A stretch of DNA of 32,882 nt from Labilithrix sp. (GCA_019637105.1 JAHBWF010000087.1:1-32882), one strand, 5' to 3'. Positions 1 to 8,579 are shown, numbered from the stretch's first letter. A program made the numbers and translations. The notes: a model not told the origin generated them from the letters alone.

Positions 1-28
1 TGAAGGACGCCGCGCGCGCCGTCGGGGC

Positions 29-970
29 TCAGCCGTGCGCGCGCTCGGCGGGACGCTCTTCGACCGCGGCGAGCGCGACCCACTCCGACTCCTCGGCGGT
101 CAGCGGCGCGACGCGGACGTCGGCGGCGACGTGTACGGTCGACGCCTCTTCCGCGAGGTCCAGCGCCGCGCGCTCGTTCATCAGGCGCCGGCGCGCGAGG
201 GCGAACATGAGGGGGATGAACGCGATCCCGGTGAGGGCGGTGAGGAGCGGCGGCACCGCGAGGAGCAGGATGCCCGGCATCGCCGCGACGAGGATGACGA
301 TGCCCCAGGCCCGCGCCCACTCGCGGTGGATCGACAGCGCGCGGAGCCTCTCGCTGCTCAGCGTCGTCAGCTTGCGGCCGAACGCGATCGCCAGCGCCAT
401 CAGCGCGAGGTGCGCGTGGCCGACGACGACCATCGAGACGCGGATCCACCACGAGAAGCTCTCGGCGCTCGTGGAGTCGGTGACGGCCATGAACGCGTAG
501 TGGAGCGTGAGCGGCGCGAGGAGCGAGGCCGCCGCGAGCGGGAGCGTCGTGCTCCAGACCTCGAGCGCGTCGAGCCGCCGCCTCAGCGCGGGCAGCGGGC
601 TGCTCGCGTCGATGCGCGCGAGGTCGGCGTCGAGGACGCCGGTGAGCCGCGGGAGCTCCCAGCCGCGCGCGCGCGCCTCCCTGCCGGCGATCGCGAGGAC
701 GCCGCGCGCGAGCAGGTACGTGGCGACGGCCGCCAGCCCGGCGCCGAGGAGCGCGTGGGTCGGGGACCCCTCGTCGCCGACGATCGCGCACACGACCGTG
801 CACGCGGCGCCGGCGAGGCCGACCGCGCCCGCCAGCGCCCGGGCCAGGCGCGCCGCGCGGAGCGACGAGAGCCGCGGCAAGAGCGGCGCCACGGTCTCCC
901 TGGCGAGCTTGGTCTCGGCGAGCCGCGCTCCGACGATCTGCTCGTACGCCGAGCGGTACGCGTGACTCAT
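29..970 (-). CDS. Multi-pass membrane protein of unknown function
   Basis: Protein of 313 aa beginning MSHAYRSAYEQ. I see about six hydrophobic stretches (roughly residues 40-60, 70-95, 150-172, 177-205, 220-240 and 242-262), so it is probably an integral inner-membrane protein. The N-terminal 35 residues and the C-terminal 45 residues are soluble and charged. I do not recognise a family. The ATG at 970 was chosen because the GAGGAG just upstream on the minus strand is a good Shine-Dalgarno; the frame stays open a further 23 codons upstream, but without such support. It is transcribed away from the beta-propeller gene at 1330, and about 360 bp separate the two starts. Coding status is supported by strong G/C wobble bias and clean membrane segments; function is unknown. 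Confidence 0.8.
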   Translation of the reverse strand: MSHAYRSAYEQIVGARLAETKLARETVAPLLPRLSSLRAARLARALAGAVGLAGAACTVVCAIVGDEGSPTHALLGAGLAAVATYLLARGVLAIAGREARARGWELPRLTGVLDADLARIDASSPLPALRRRLDALEVWSTTLPLAAASLLAPLTLHYAFMAVTDSTSAESFSWWIRVSMVVVGHAHLALMALAIAFGRKLTTLSSERLRALSIHREWARAWGIVILVAAMPGILLLAVPPLLTALTGIAFIPLMFALARRRLMNERAALDLAEEASTVHVAADVRVAPLTAEESEWVALAAVEERPAERAHG

Positions 971-1329
971 GCTCTCCTCGTAGGGTCGACCCGCGGAGAA
1001 TCCACTCGCGGCGCGGGCGCGAGCCGGCGTTCGTCCCACATCCTGTCAACATGGGCCTGCCGCGGCGCCCTCGCCAGGGGAACCTCGGCGAACGGTCGCA
1101 GGCGTCCCGCGAGCGGCGCCCCCCGACCGGTCCTCGCGGCGCCGGTGCGGCGATCGCGCCTCCGGACGGCCGCGCGACGCCCGCGCGAAGCGCTCGCTCG
1201 GACATCGCGGCGCTCCGCGTGACACGGACGCCAGGGGCGCGCTCGCGTCCTCCGCGCGATCCGGCGGGGTTTTTCCAGCCGTGGCCGGCCGGAGGCGCGG
1301 TGGCTCGGCCTTTGCGAAAGGCGGTCCCG

Positions 1330-3276
1330 ATGGCTTCCTCGAACCGCTCTTCGCTCTCCCTTTTGCCCGTCCTCTTCGCTGCGGTCGCCTCGGTCGCGTG
1401 CAGCGAATCCTCCTCTGACTCCATGTCGAGCGCCCGCGGCGACGACCCTTCGAGGAACGCCGGCGCCGGCGCTTCGGCGCCGGGCGGCGACGGCGCCGGG
1501 GCGTCGAACGGCGGCTCCGCCGAGCGCGCGATCGCCGAGGCCGACGTCGTCCAGCTCGTCGACGGTCGCCTCTACGCGATGTCGAAGTCGGGCTCGCTCT
1601 CGATCATCGACGCCTCGCGCCCCGGCCGCCTCACGATGCTCGGCCACGCGTACCTCCCCGGCGAGCCGTTCGAGATGTACCTCCGCGGCGATCTCCTCGT
1701 CGTCATGGCGAACGGCGCCTACGCGGTGGACGGGCAGCCGAACGCGCCGTCGCGGGGCGATCAGGGCGAGACGTACGGCGCGGAGGCGCCGTCCTCCTCC
1801 TCGCGCGTCGCGAGCCCCGACCTCGGCGCCGGCGTGATCGTGATCGACGTGAAGGACCCGGGCCTGCTCCAGCGCGTCGCGACGTTCCCGGTCCCCGGCG
1901 AGATCGCCGACTCGCGCATCGTCGGCGACATCCTCTACCTCGCCACCTACGAGAACGCGTCGTGCTACGGCTGCGCGTCGAGCCCGCGCACGATGGTCAC
2001 GTCGTTCGACGTGTCGTCGCCCGCGGAGATGCGGCAGGTCGACCACGCCGCGTTCGAGAGCGGCGCGCACTACGTCGACTGGGGGACGAGCGGCTACAAG
2101 CGCAGCGTCATCGCCACGAGCGAGCGCATGTACGTCGGCGGTCCCGGCGACGCCGCGCCCTCCTACCAGGACGACGGCGCCGACGAGGGCGTCATCGACG
2201 TCCTCGACATCACCGATCCGCGCGGCGTGCTCGGCCGCGGCGCGCACATCTCGACGCGCGGCGCCATCTTGAGCCGCTGGCAGATGGACGAGAAGGACGG
2301 CGTCCTCCGCGTCATCAGCCAGCGCGGGAGCGGCTACACGGTCAACGGCATCGGCAGCCCCGAGGTCCAGACGTTCCACATCTGGAACACGCGATCTCTG
2401 CAGGCGATGGGCAGCACGAGCCTCCGCCTGCCGCGCCAGGAGGGCCTCAAGTCGGTGCGGTTCGACGGACAACGCGCCTACGCGATCACGTTCAACGAGA
2501 CGGACCCGCTCTTCGTGATCGATCTCGCGGACGAGGCCGCGCCCCGCCAGCGCGGCGAGCTCCACATGCCCGGCTGGGTGTTCCACCTCGAGCCGCGCGG
2601 GGACCGCGTCGTCGGGCTCGGCCTCGACCGGAACGATCCGCTCGGGAACCTGAACGTGTCGCTCTTCGACGTCGCGGACATGGACAGCCCGCGGATGCTC
2701 GCGCGCGTCGCCTTCGGCTCGACCGCGTACACCAACGACGGGGCGATCGTGAGCTACGAGCTGCCCGAGGACCAGGATCGGATCCAGAAGGCGTTCCGCA
2801 TCTTCGAGGACGGCCTCGTCGCCGTCCCGTTCTCGGGGGGACAGGCTTCCGCGAACGGCGCGGGGTGCGAGGGCCAGGGCGGCGGCGTCCAGCTCATCGA
2901 CTGGTCGGGCGACACCCTCACGAAGCAGGTCACGCTCCCGGTCGCGGGCAACCCGCGGCGCGCGCTCCTGAACCAGGGCGAGCTGCTCGCGGTCTCCGAC
3001 TCGAACGTCACCTCGTTCGACCTCGCCCGCCGCGACGTCGCGCTGAAGACGGCGGATCTCGTCATCGGCTCCTGCGAGACGCGCCCCGTCGGCGTGAGCG
3101 GCGGCTGGCGCGGCGGCGACCGCGCGACGGTCTTCGCCGACGACGCCCCCCGCTATGACCTTCGCTGCGCGGCCGCCGGCGCCGGCGCCGGCGCGGGAGG
3201 GTCGATCTGGGCGGGGCTCGGCGTCGGCCTCGCGGCGGTCGCGGGCGCCGTCCGCCGGCGTCGTCGCGACAGCTGA
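1330..3276 (+). CDS. Beta-propeller-domain surface protein with MYXO-CTERM-like tail
   Basis: Protein of 648 aa. A hydrophobic signal peptide (residues about 8-23) ends in SVAC, an imperfect lipobox. A low-complexity Ser/Gly/Ala linker follows to about residue 65. The long middle has repeated YAM/II-D-A-S/I-D-V-type blades (SLSIIDASRPG, GVIVIDVKDPG, VIDVLDITDP, LFVIDLADEA), typical of the secreted beta-propeller family resembling PF09826. The C-terminus has a Cys, a Gly/Ala-rich stretch, one hydrophobic segment and RRRRRDS, resembling the MYXO-CTERM sorting tail of myxobacteria. It is therefore probably exported and surface-anchored, but whether by N-terminal lipid or C-terminal sorting is unclear. 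The frame is open upstream to 1051; I chose 1330 because the signal peptide begins there. The ligand or partner is unknown. Confidence 0.82.
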   Translation: MASSNRSSLSLLPVLFAAVASVACSESSSDSMSSARGDDPSRNAGAGASAPGGDGAGASNGGSAERAIAEADVVQLVDGRLYAMSKSGSLSIIDASRPGRLTMLGHAYLPGEPFEMYLRGDLLVVMANGAYAVDGQPNAPSRGDQGETYGAEAPSSSSRVASPDLGAGVIVIDVKDPGLLQRVATFPVPGEIADSRIVGDILYLATYENASCYGCASSPRTMVTSFDVSSPAEMRQVDHAAFESGAHYVDWGTSGYKRSVIATSERMYVGGPGDAAPSYQDDGADEGVIDVLDITDPRGVLGRGAHISTRGAILSRWQMDEKDGVLRVISQRGSGYTVNGIGSPEVQTFHIWNTRSLQAMGSTSLRLPRQEGLKSVRFDGQRAYAITFNETDPLFVIDLADEAAPRQRGELHMPGWVFHLEPRGDRVVGLGLDRNDPLGNLNVSLFDVADMDSPRMLARVAFGSTAYTNDGAIVSYELPEDQDRIQKAFRIFEDGLVAVPFSGGQASANGAGCEGQGGGVQLIDWSGDTLTKQVTLPVAGNPRRALLNQGELLAVSDSNVTSFDLARRDVALKTADLVIGSCETRPVGVSGGWRGGDRATVFADDAPRYDLRCAAAGAGAGAGGSIWAGLGVGLAAVAGAVRRRRRDS

Positions 3277-3295
3277 TCGAGATCATTAATACTTT

Positions 3296-3341
3296 CGGCC
3301 CCTTGCTCGCTCCTCTCTCTCCGGGGGCGGGCAAGGGGCCG
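3296..3341 (+). terminator. Strong hairpin after the beta-propeller gene
   Basis: An 11-bp perfect inverted repeat (3296-3306 with 3331-3341) extends inward by four more pairs, one of them G-T, to a 16-nt pyrimidine-rich loop. It starts 19 nt after the stop at 3276. There is no T-tract, so intrinsic termination is an inference. A second hairpin, GCGCGCGCT/AGCGCGCGC (3427-3435/3446-3454), and a small AGAGTG/CACTCT hairpin (3533-3538/3543-3548) lie further along. The rest of 3342-3562 holds nothing I can call a gene. Confidence 0.6.
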
Positions 3342-3562
3342 CGCCGTATCTCCAGGAATCGACATGGCCGATGACGATTGTGTGATGAGACGCGGCCTCC
3401 GGCGGCATTCACAGTGTGAAGACCCCGCGCGCGCTCCTCCCCCCAAGCGCGCGCCCGGCCCTGGTGTGCACCGGACAACGCACACCGTCATTGTCCTCCC
3501 TCGGAAGGGCCGCCATGAAGCTGAGCCTCTAGAGAGTGCGCCCACTCTGGTGCGTACGGGGT

Positions 3563-3568
3563 TAGACT
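3563..3568 (+). promoter_or_regulatory. TAGACT -10-like box of ettA
   Basis: The TAGACT box sits 13 nt before the ettA ATG in a gene start without Shine-Dalgarno. No convincing -35 is visible. It belongs to the recurrent TAnnnT set described in the findings; the expected transcript would have a leader of only a few bases. Confidence 0.45.
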
Positions 3569-3581
3569 CCACGCCCCGAAA

Positions 3582-5258
3582 ATGCCCGAGTTCATCTTCA
3601 CCATGCAGGGGGTGACGAAAGTCCACCCCCCCGACAAGCGGGTCCTCGAGAACATCCACCTCGCGTTCTATCCGGGCGCGAAGATCGGCGTGATCGGCGC
3701 GAACGGGTCGGGCAAGAGCTCCCTCCTCCGCATCATGGCGGGGGTCGACACGCAGTTCGCCGGCGAGGCCAAGCCGCACCCCGGCACGCGCATCGGCTAT
3801 TTCGCGCAGGAGCCGGACCTCGGGAGCGCCGCCACGGTCTGGGACGCCGTGAGCGAGGGCGTGAAGGAGACGCAAGACCTCATCACGCGCTTCGAGGAGA
3901 TCAGCAACGAGCTCGGCGAGCCGATGGACGGCGACGCGATGCAGGCGCTGCTCGACGAGCAGGCCGCGCTGCAGGACAAGCTCGACGCCGCCGACGCGTG
4001 GAACCTCGATCGCCACGTCGGCCTCGCGATGGAAGCTTTGCGCGTGCCCGCGCGCGACGCCGAGATCAAGCACCTCTCCGGCGGCGAGAAGCGCCGCGTC
4101 GCGCTCTGCCGCCTGCTCCTCTCGCGGCCGGACATGCTCCTGCTCGACGAGCCGACCAACCACCTCGACGCCGAGTCGGTCGCGTGGCTCGAGCGCTTCC
4201 TGCACGAGTACTCGGGCACCGTCGTGGCGGTCACCCACGACCGCTACTTCCTCGACAACGTCGCGGGCTGGATCCTCGAGCTCGACCACGGGCGCGGCTA
4301 CCCGTTCCAGGGCAACTACTCGGGCTGGCTCGAGCAGAAGTCGGCGCGGCTCGCGCAGCAGGAGAAGACGGAGTCGGCGCGTCAGCGGAAGCTGAAGCAG
4401 GAGCTCGAGTGGGTGCGCGCCTCGCCGCGCGCGCGGCAGGCGAAGAGCAAGGCCCGCCTCGCCGCGTACGACACGCTGCTCGCCGAGTCGCAGAAGACCT
4501 CGGTGGACGCGACCGAGATCACGCTGCCGCCGGGCCCGCGCCTCGGCGATCTCGTGATCGAGGCGACCGACCTGAAGAAGGGCTTCGGCGATCGCGTCCT
4601 CGTCGACGGGCTCTCGTTCCTCCTCCCGCGCGCCGGCATCGTCGGCGTCGTCGGCCCGAACGGCGCCGGCAAGACGACGCTCTTCAAGATGCTCGTCGGC
4701 CAGGAGAAGCCCGACGCCGGCACGCTCAAGATCGGCGAGACGGTGAAGGTCTCCTACGTCGATCAGTCGCGCGACGCGCTCCAGGGAGACAAGAGCGTGT
4801 GGGAGGTCATCAGCGGCGGGAGCCCCACCGTCGAGCTCGGCAAGCGCGAGGTGAACAGCCGCGCGTACTGCTCGTGGTTCAACTTCAAGGGCTCCGACCA
4901 GCAGAAGAAGGTGAAGGACCTCTCCGGCGGCGAGCGCAACCGCGTGCACCTCGCGCGCCTGCTCAAGGAGGGCGGGAACCTGATCCTGCTCGACGAGCCG
5001 ACCAACGACCTCGACGTCGAGACGCTCCAGGCGCTCGAGGCCGCGCTCCTCGGCTTCCCGGGCTGCGTCGTCGTCGTCAGCCACGACCGCTGGTTCCTCG
5101 ACCGGATCGCGACCCACATGCTCGCCTTCGAGGGCGACGGCAAGGTCACGTTCTTCGACGGCAACTACCAGATGTACGAGGAGGACCGGAAGAAGCGCCT
5201 CGGCGACGACGGCGAGAAGGGGCCGAAGGGGAAGTTTCGCAAGCTCGGCGCGATGTAG
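3582..5258 (+). CDS. ettA: Energy-dependent translational throttle protein EttA (ABC-F ATPase)
   Basis: Protein of 558 aa, the usual EttA length, and recognisably close to E. coli EttA along its whole length. It begins [25 protein letters not shown]. The first ATPase domain has [17 protein letters not shown] and [21 protein letters not shown]; the second has [17 protein letters not shown] and [15 protein letters not shown]. Between them lies the charged linker (about residues 245-300, with [18 protein letters not shown]) that reaches toward the peptidyl-tRNA in ABC-F proteins. Family knowledge: it binds the ribosomal E site and gates entry into elongation according to the ATP/ADP ratio. No membrane segments are present, as expected for this soluble class. 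It is preceded by a -10-like box rather than a Shine-Dalgarno. Confidence 0.96.
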   Translation: MPEFIFTMQGVTKVHPPDKRVLENIHLAFYPGAKIGVIGANGSGKSSLLRIMAGVDTQFAGEAKPHPGTRIGYFAQEPDLGSAATVWDAVSEGVKETQDLITRFEEISNELGEPMDGDAMQALLDEQAALQDKLDAADAWNLDRHVGLAMEALRVPARDAEIKHLSGGEKRRVALCRLLLSRPDMLLLDEPTNHLDAESVAWLERFLHEYSGTVVAVTHDRYFLDNVAGWILELDHGRGYPFQGNYSGWLEQKSARLAQQEKTESARQRKLKQELEWVRASPRARQAKSKARLAAYDTLLAESQKTSVDATEITLPPGPRLGDLVIEATDLKKGFGDRVLVDGLSFLLPRAGIVGVVGPNGAGKTTLFKMLVGQEKPDAGTLKIGETVKVSYVDQSRDALQGDKSVWEVISGGSPTVELGKREVNSRAYCSWFNFKGSDQQKKVKDLSGGERNRVHLARLLKEGGNLILLDEPTNDLDVETLQALEAALLGFPGCVVVVSHDRWFLDRIATHMLAFEGDGKVTFFDGNYQMYEEDRKKRLGDDGEKGPKGKFRKLGAM

Positions 5259-5283
5259 CGCGACTTCGCGGTCCGGCGTAACC

Positions 5284-5303
5284 GATCGACGCGCGCGTCG
5301 ATC
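5284..5303. repeat. Perfect 20-bp palindrome upstream of the PARP-finger gene
   Basis: GATCGACGCGCGCGTCGATC is a perfect 20-bp palindrome, 25 nt after the ettA stop and 15 nt before the next ATG. It could be a dimeric regulator site controlling the PARP-finger gene, or the stem of a terminator for ettA. The sequence alone cannot decide between these. Confidence 0.6.
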
Positions 5304-5318
5304 CCACGGGGATGAGAG

Positions 5319-5876
5319 ATGGCGCACATCATCGAAGAGGCGAAGTCGGGACGCGCGGGCTGCCGGACGTGCCGCAAGCCGATCGCGAAGGGTGAGCTCC
5401 GGTTCGGCGAGGAGGTCGAGAACCAGTTCGCCGACGGCGGCGAGACCACGTACCGCTGGCACCACCTCGCGTGCGCGGCGGGCGCGAAGACCGACGAGCT
5501 CCGCGCCACGCTCGCGGCGCACGAGGGCGCGCCGCCCGTCCCCGACGCGCAGCGCGCCGAGCTCGAGCGGCTCATGGCGGAGGCCGACGCGAAGAAGCCG
5601 CCGCCCTACCCGCACGCGGACAAGGCGCCCTCCGGGCGCGCGAAGTGCCAGGGCTGCGGCGAGACCATCGCCAAGGGCGAGCTCCGCGTCGCGTACGAGC
5701 GCGACATCGAGCGGGGGATGACCGTGATGAAGGGCGCGGGGTACCTGCACCCCAAGTGCGCGGCCGCCCACTTCGAGGAGAACGGCGGGACCCACGCCGA
5801 GCTGACGGAGGCGCTCCGGACCAACACGCGCGACCTCTCGGAGCAGGAGATGGAGCGGCTCTTCAGCGAGGTCTGA
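5319..5876 (+). CDS. Tandem PARP-type zinc-finger protein
   Basis: Protein of 185 aa consisting essentially of two PARP-type zinc fingers. Finger 1 has C15, C18, H49, C52 and finger 2 has C110, C113, H144, C147. Both fit C-x2-C-x30-H-x2-C exactly, the spacing of eukaryotic zf-PARP fingers (PARP1 finger 2). Each begins with the same SGRA-x-C-x2-C-x3-IAKGELR block, so the protein arose by internal duplication; a linker of about 55 residues joins them. No catalytic ADP-ribosyltransferase or ligase domain is attached. In eukaryotes these fingers recognise DNA nicks and ends, so a DNA-break-binding role is inferred. GATGAGAG just before the ATG is a weak ribosome-binding site. It follows ettA by 60 bp. 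Confidence 0.88.
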   Translation: MAHIIEEAKSGRAGCRTCRKPIAKGELRFGEEVENQFADGGETTYRWHHLACAAGAKTDELRATLAAHEGAPPVPDAQRAELERLMAEADAKKPPPYPHADKAPSGRAKCQGCGETIAKGELRVAYERDIERGMTVMKGAGYLHPKCAAAHFEENGGTHAELTEALRTNTRDLSEQEMERLFSEV

Positions 5877-5970
5877 CGCGGCGGCGCGGCGAGCCCATCC
5901 GCGCCGCTCGCGCGTCCGCCTCCGCGGGGAGCCCGCTCCGAGCGAGGACGAAGTTCGGGCCCGGCCGTAG

Positions 5971-5976
5971 TAGGCT
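5971..5976 (+). promoter_or_regulatory. TAGGCT -10-like box of the CDP-alcohol transferase gene
   Basis: TAGGCT lies 13 nt before the ATG at 5990, the same spacing as at ettA. There is no Shine-Dalgarno between box and start and no clear -35. It supports the chosen start over the longer open frame that runs in from the preceding gene. Confidence 0.45.
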
Positions 5977-5989
5977 CTCGGCCCCGAGC

Positions 5990-6760
5990 ATGCTGAAGGC
6001 GGCGAAAGACATCTACCTCGCGACGCGGAAGAAGCACGATCTGCTCTTCAACGTCTACCTGATGCGCCCGATCGCGGCGGCGGTGGTCGGCGTGCTCGCG
6101 AAGACGCCGATCACGCCGAACCAGGTCACGCTCCTCAACCTGGCGCTCTTCGTCGTCGCCGCGGCGCTCTTCGTGGCGCTGCCGGATCACCGCGGCGGCC
6201 TCGTCGCCGTCGGCGTCCTCGAGCTGTCCTACTGCCTCGACTGCGTCGACGGCATGCTCGCGCGCCACAAAAAGATCGCCTCGAAGGAGGGGCACCTCTT
6301 CGACTTCTTCACCGACGAGATCAAGGCGGTGCTCCTGGCGGCGGCGCTGCCGATCCGCTTCTGGCGGAGCGGCGCGCTCGGCCTCGACGGGCAGGAGTGG
6401 CCGGCGGGGACGCCCGCGTTCCTGTTCGCCGCGACGGCGGCCGCGATCATCCTCGCGTCGGCGACGTCGCTCACGAACTTCGTCCGCCGGCCCGAGATCA
6501 GCGGCCGCGAGTCCCAGGTCGAGGCGCACTACGAGACCGTGGTGGAGGCGAAGCCGAAGTCGCTGGTCGGGCGCGTCGGCGGCCTCGTGACGACGTTCCT
6601 CCGCTTCTTGAACCACTACCCGAGCCACATCTGGATCTTCGCGCTCGCGGGGCGGCTCGACGTGATGTTCTGGATCTACGCGTCGATCAACCTGCTCTAC
6701 CTCGGGCGCGGCTGGCTCGGCATCGTCCTGCGCTTCGGTCGAGCTCCCCGCGCGAGCTGA
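5990..6760 (+). CDS. CDP-alcohol phosphatidyltransferase family membrane enzyme
   Basis: Protein of 256 aa carrying the complete family signature D-x2-D-G-x2-A-R-x8-G-x3-D-x3-D at residues 84-109 (DCVDGMLARHKK then G101, D105, D109). The conserved aspartates bind the metal and the CDP-diacylglycerol or CDP-alcohol substrate. Several hydrophobic segments (about 27-38, 48-64, 70-83, 110-125, 140-160 and near the C-terminus) place it in the inner membrane. It transfers a phospho-alcohol between CDP and an acceptor in phospholipid or related polar-lipid synthesis; the acceptor cannot be told from sequence. The frame is open upstream to 5471 only because it runs through the PARP-finger gene out of frame; the start at 5990 fits the family's N-terminus and the TAGGCT box. 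Confidence 0.88.
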   Translation: MLKAAKDIYLATRKKHDLLFNVYLMRPIAAAVVGVLAKTPITPNQVTLLNLALFVVAAALFVALPDHRGGLVAVGVLELSYCLDCVDGMLARHKKIASKEGHLFDFFTDEIKAVLLAAALPIRFWRSGALGLDGQEWPAGTPAFLFAATAAAIILASATSLTNFVRRPEISGRESQVEAHYETVVEAKPKSLVGRVGGLVTTFLRFLNHYPSHIWIFALAGRLDVMFWIYASINLLYLGRGWLGIVLRFGRAPRAS

Positions 6761-6974
6761 GGCGCCGTCTTCTCGCGCGCGGCCATCTGCGCTAGCGTCC
6801 CGAGTCCATGGTTCGTCGGGGAATCGTGAGGACCGCTTCGCCTGGGAGGGCCTCGCGATGGTCCGACGAAGCCGAACGTCCGACCCGGGACACTTCCTCG
6901 TTCTCCTTTCCCGTGCCCGAGTCCTCGCGGACCCGGGACGCCAAGGCGCAACTCGGTTGCGCCGATCCTGGAAC

Positions 6975-7008
6975 GTCAGGAGCCGTGAGCAGAGATCAGG
7001 CTCCTGAC
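6975..7008. repeat. 10-bp perfect inverted repeat (hairpin 1 downstream of 6760)
   Basis: GTCAGGAGCC at 6975-6984 is matched by GGCTCCTGAC at 6999-7008 with a 14-nt loop. It lies in the 343-bp stretch 6761-7103, where I find no convincing gene. Together with the next hairpin it may end transcription from the phosphatidyltransferase gene, although it lies more than 200 nt after that stop. Confidence 0.55.
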
Positions 7009-7014
7009 CGGAGA

Positions 7015-7045
7015 TTCGCGCCGCTCGCCCATCGGGCGGCGCGAA
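7015..7045. terminator. 13-bp hairpin (hairpin 2), possible terminator
   Basis: Arms 7015-7027 and 7033-7045 pair over 13 bp (one T-G pair) with a 5-nt loop CCCAT. This is one of the strongest local hairpins in the window and starts only 6 nt after hairpin 1. There is no T-tract. The base composition becomes less GC-rich just after it, so it may mark the native edge of the inserted island. Confidence 0.5.
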
Positions 7046-7094
7046 GCGGAGGCTCAGATCAACCGATCACGGCTATAACCGCTCCGAGGAGCCC

Positions 7095-7103
7095 AATTGC
7101 CTT
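7095..7103. repeat. Left copy of 9-bp target-site duplication
   Basis: AATTGCCTT directly abuts the left GGG end of the insertion sequence and is repeated identically at 8571-8579 directly after the right CCC end. Nine base pairs, with GGG termini, is what I recall for members of the ISKra4 family. Confidence 0.85.
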
Positions 7104-8570
7104 GGGTGCGGCTCCATTGCGACGACGGTGGTCGTGAACGATTCCGGGGCGTTGGCGAGCTGACTGGATGAAGGAACGAGGCCTTTTGGTGTAGGAGCGG
7201 GGTTGCGAGACACCAACCCCCACGCACGGAAGGCCTCATGAGCGGAGCTACCACGACGGCGACCTTGGCGGCGGATGCATTCGCGCCCGCGATGGAGAAG
7301 GCGCTCGAGATGACGCGGTACCTGGAGTCCCGAACGGCACTCGCCGTGACGCACACCGAACTGGCTTCGTCGAGAGCGAGGGTCGCGAGTTTCTTCGGCG
7401 GCTGCTCCAGGCCATCACGAGCTGCGCGCACTGGCGGAGCGTCCGGTTCGCTCCGAGGGAGCCGATCGCAGGCCGAGCCGCCGTCCCGTCCTCAGCATCG
7501 TGGGACAGGTCGACGTCACCCGCATCGCGTACCAAGCGCGCGATGTCGAGGGACTCCATCCGATGGACGCCGCGCTGAACCTCCCGCCAGAGCTGTACTC
7601 CCACACTGTTCGACGTCGAGCGGCCGAACACGCGGCCGCCGAGGTGACTCCACGCCGTCTGCGCACCCGGCCGACGAAGGGCGAGAAGCGACACCGCGAG
7701 CGGATGGCGGAGGTCACGGCGATCTACACGATCGCGCCGTACCCTCGGGCCCCGCGCGATGTTCTCGCCGAGCTGCGTCCCGTGCGGGATGTCGAACGCG
7801 ATCGGGCGCGACCGGAGCCGACGAACAAGCGCGTCAGGGCGAGCGTGAGCAAACCTGCCGAGGAGGTCATCCGACGCCTTCGACGAGGCCCTTCGACGCG
7901 ATCCCGAGCGCAAGCGCCGTTGGATCGTCCTCGTCGACGGAAACAAGGACCAGCTTCGCCTCGTGCGACGGGTGGCGAGGAAGGTTGGCGCCGAGATCAC
8001 GATCATCGCCGACCTGATCCATGTCCTCGAGTACCTCTGGAAGACCGCGTACGCGTTCCATGCCGACGGTTCCAAAGAGGCCGAGGACTGGGTCCAGCAG
8101 CGCCTGATGTGGCTCCTGCAGGGCAACGCCGCAAAAGTCCCGCTCGAACATCCTTCGCAACGCGCGGGACCGAGGCCTCAGCGGAAACGCGCTCAAGCCC
8201 ATCACTGCGTACCTCCGCTACCTCAAGGGTGTACGACGGTACCTCGGCTACGACGCCGCGCTCGCGGCGGGACTGCCGATCGCCGCCGGCGTGCATCGAG
8301 GGTGGGTGCCGGTACCTCGTGAAGGACCGCATGGAGAAGGCCGGTGCGCGCTGGTCCCTGACCGACGCCGAGGCCGTCCTCCGACTGCGCGCGCTCCGCG
8401 CGCGCAGTGACTTCGATGCTTACTGGGCGTTCCACTTCGATCGCGAACACGCTCGCCATCATCGTGCGCGCTACGCCGACGACGTTGTGCCGTCACCCAT
8501 TCCGGAGCTCAAACCCGTCCTCCGACGCGTGAAGTGATGGGAAACGATGCGTTTCATGGGAGCCGCACCC
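7104..8570 (+). mobile_element. ISKra4-family insertion sequence (1467 bp, non-autonomous remnant)
   Basis: The ends are defined by a 12-bp perfect terminal inverted repeat, GGGTGCGGCTCC at 7104-7115 and its complement at 8559-8570, flanked by identical 9-bp direct repeats. Inside is a transposase reading frame with clear ISKra4-type blocks that is broken by frameshifts and an internal deletion. The element is therefore shorter than an intact copy should be and cannot make its own transposase, but its ends look competent for mobilisation by a transposase in trans. It sits 173 bp upstream of the low-GC gene at 8744. Confidence 0.88.
7238..8537 (+). pseudogene. ISKra4-family transposase, multiply frameshifted
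   Basis: The frame starting at ATG 7238 gives an N-terminus ending in AVTHTEL. Homology then moves to another frame (GFVESEGREFLRRLLQA, about 7363) and to a third (ELRALAERPVRSEG through GQVDVTRIAYQARDVEGLHP, LNLPPELYSHTVRRR and ERMAEVTAIYTIAPYPR). Near 7873 it shifts again to [20 protein letters not shown] and [21 protein letters not shown], which hold two likely catalytic Asp residues. It continues in a further frame ([13 protein letters not shown], about 8192) and finally returns to [11 protein letters not shown] and YWAFHFDREHARHHRARYADD. Between AAEHAAAEV and KGEKRHRERM about 100 residues expected in the family are missing. At least five frame changes split the catalytic residues, so it is non-functional. 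Confidence 0.88.
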
Positions 8571-8579
8571 AATTGCCTT
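8571..8579. repeat. Right copy of 9-bp target-site duplication
   Basis: AATTGCCTT, identical to 7095-7103, immediately outside the right terminal inverted repeat. Its perfect preservation contrasts with the heavy decay of the transposase inside. Confidence 0.85.

Noticed and set aside
1466-1483. 7-bp hairpin with TTCG tetraloop inside the beta-propeller gene
   Set aside because: Falls in the Gly/Ala-rich linker where GGCGCC repeats arise from codon composition; no reason to assign a function.
967-2586. 539-codon open frame on the minus strand opposite the beta-propeller gene
   Set aside because: Arg/Ala/Val-rich low-complexity translation with no family features; it is the antisense shadow of the real gene, common at this GC content.
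3364-3615. 83-codon ORF between the beta-propeller gene and ettA
   Set aside because: Poor wobble bias, no recognisable motif and overlap into ettA; the stretch is better explained as hairpins plus promoter.
3153-5795. 880-codon minus-strand open frame opposite ettA and the PARP-finger gene
   Set aside because: Shadow frame; the plus strand carries complete, recognisable proteins over the same bases.
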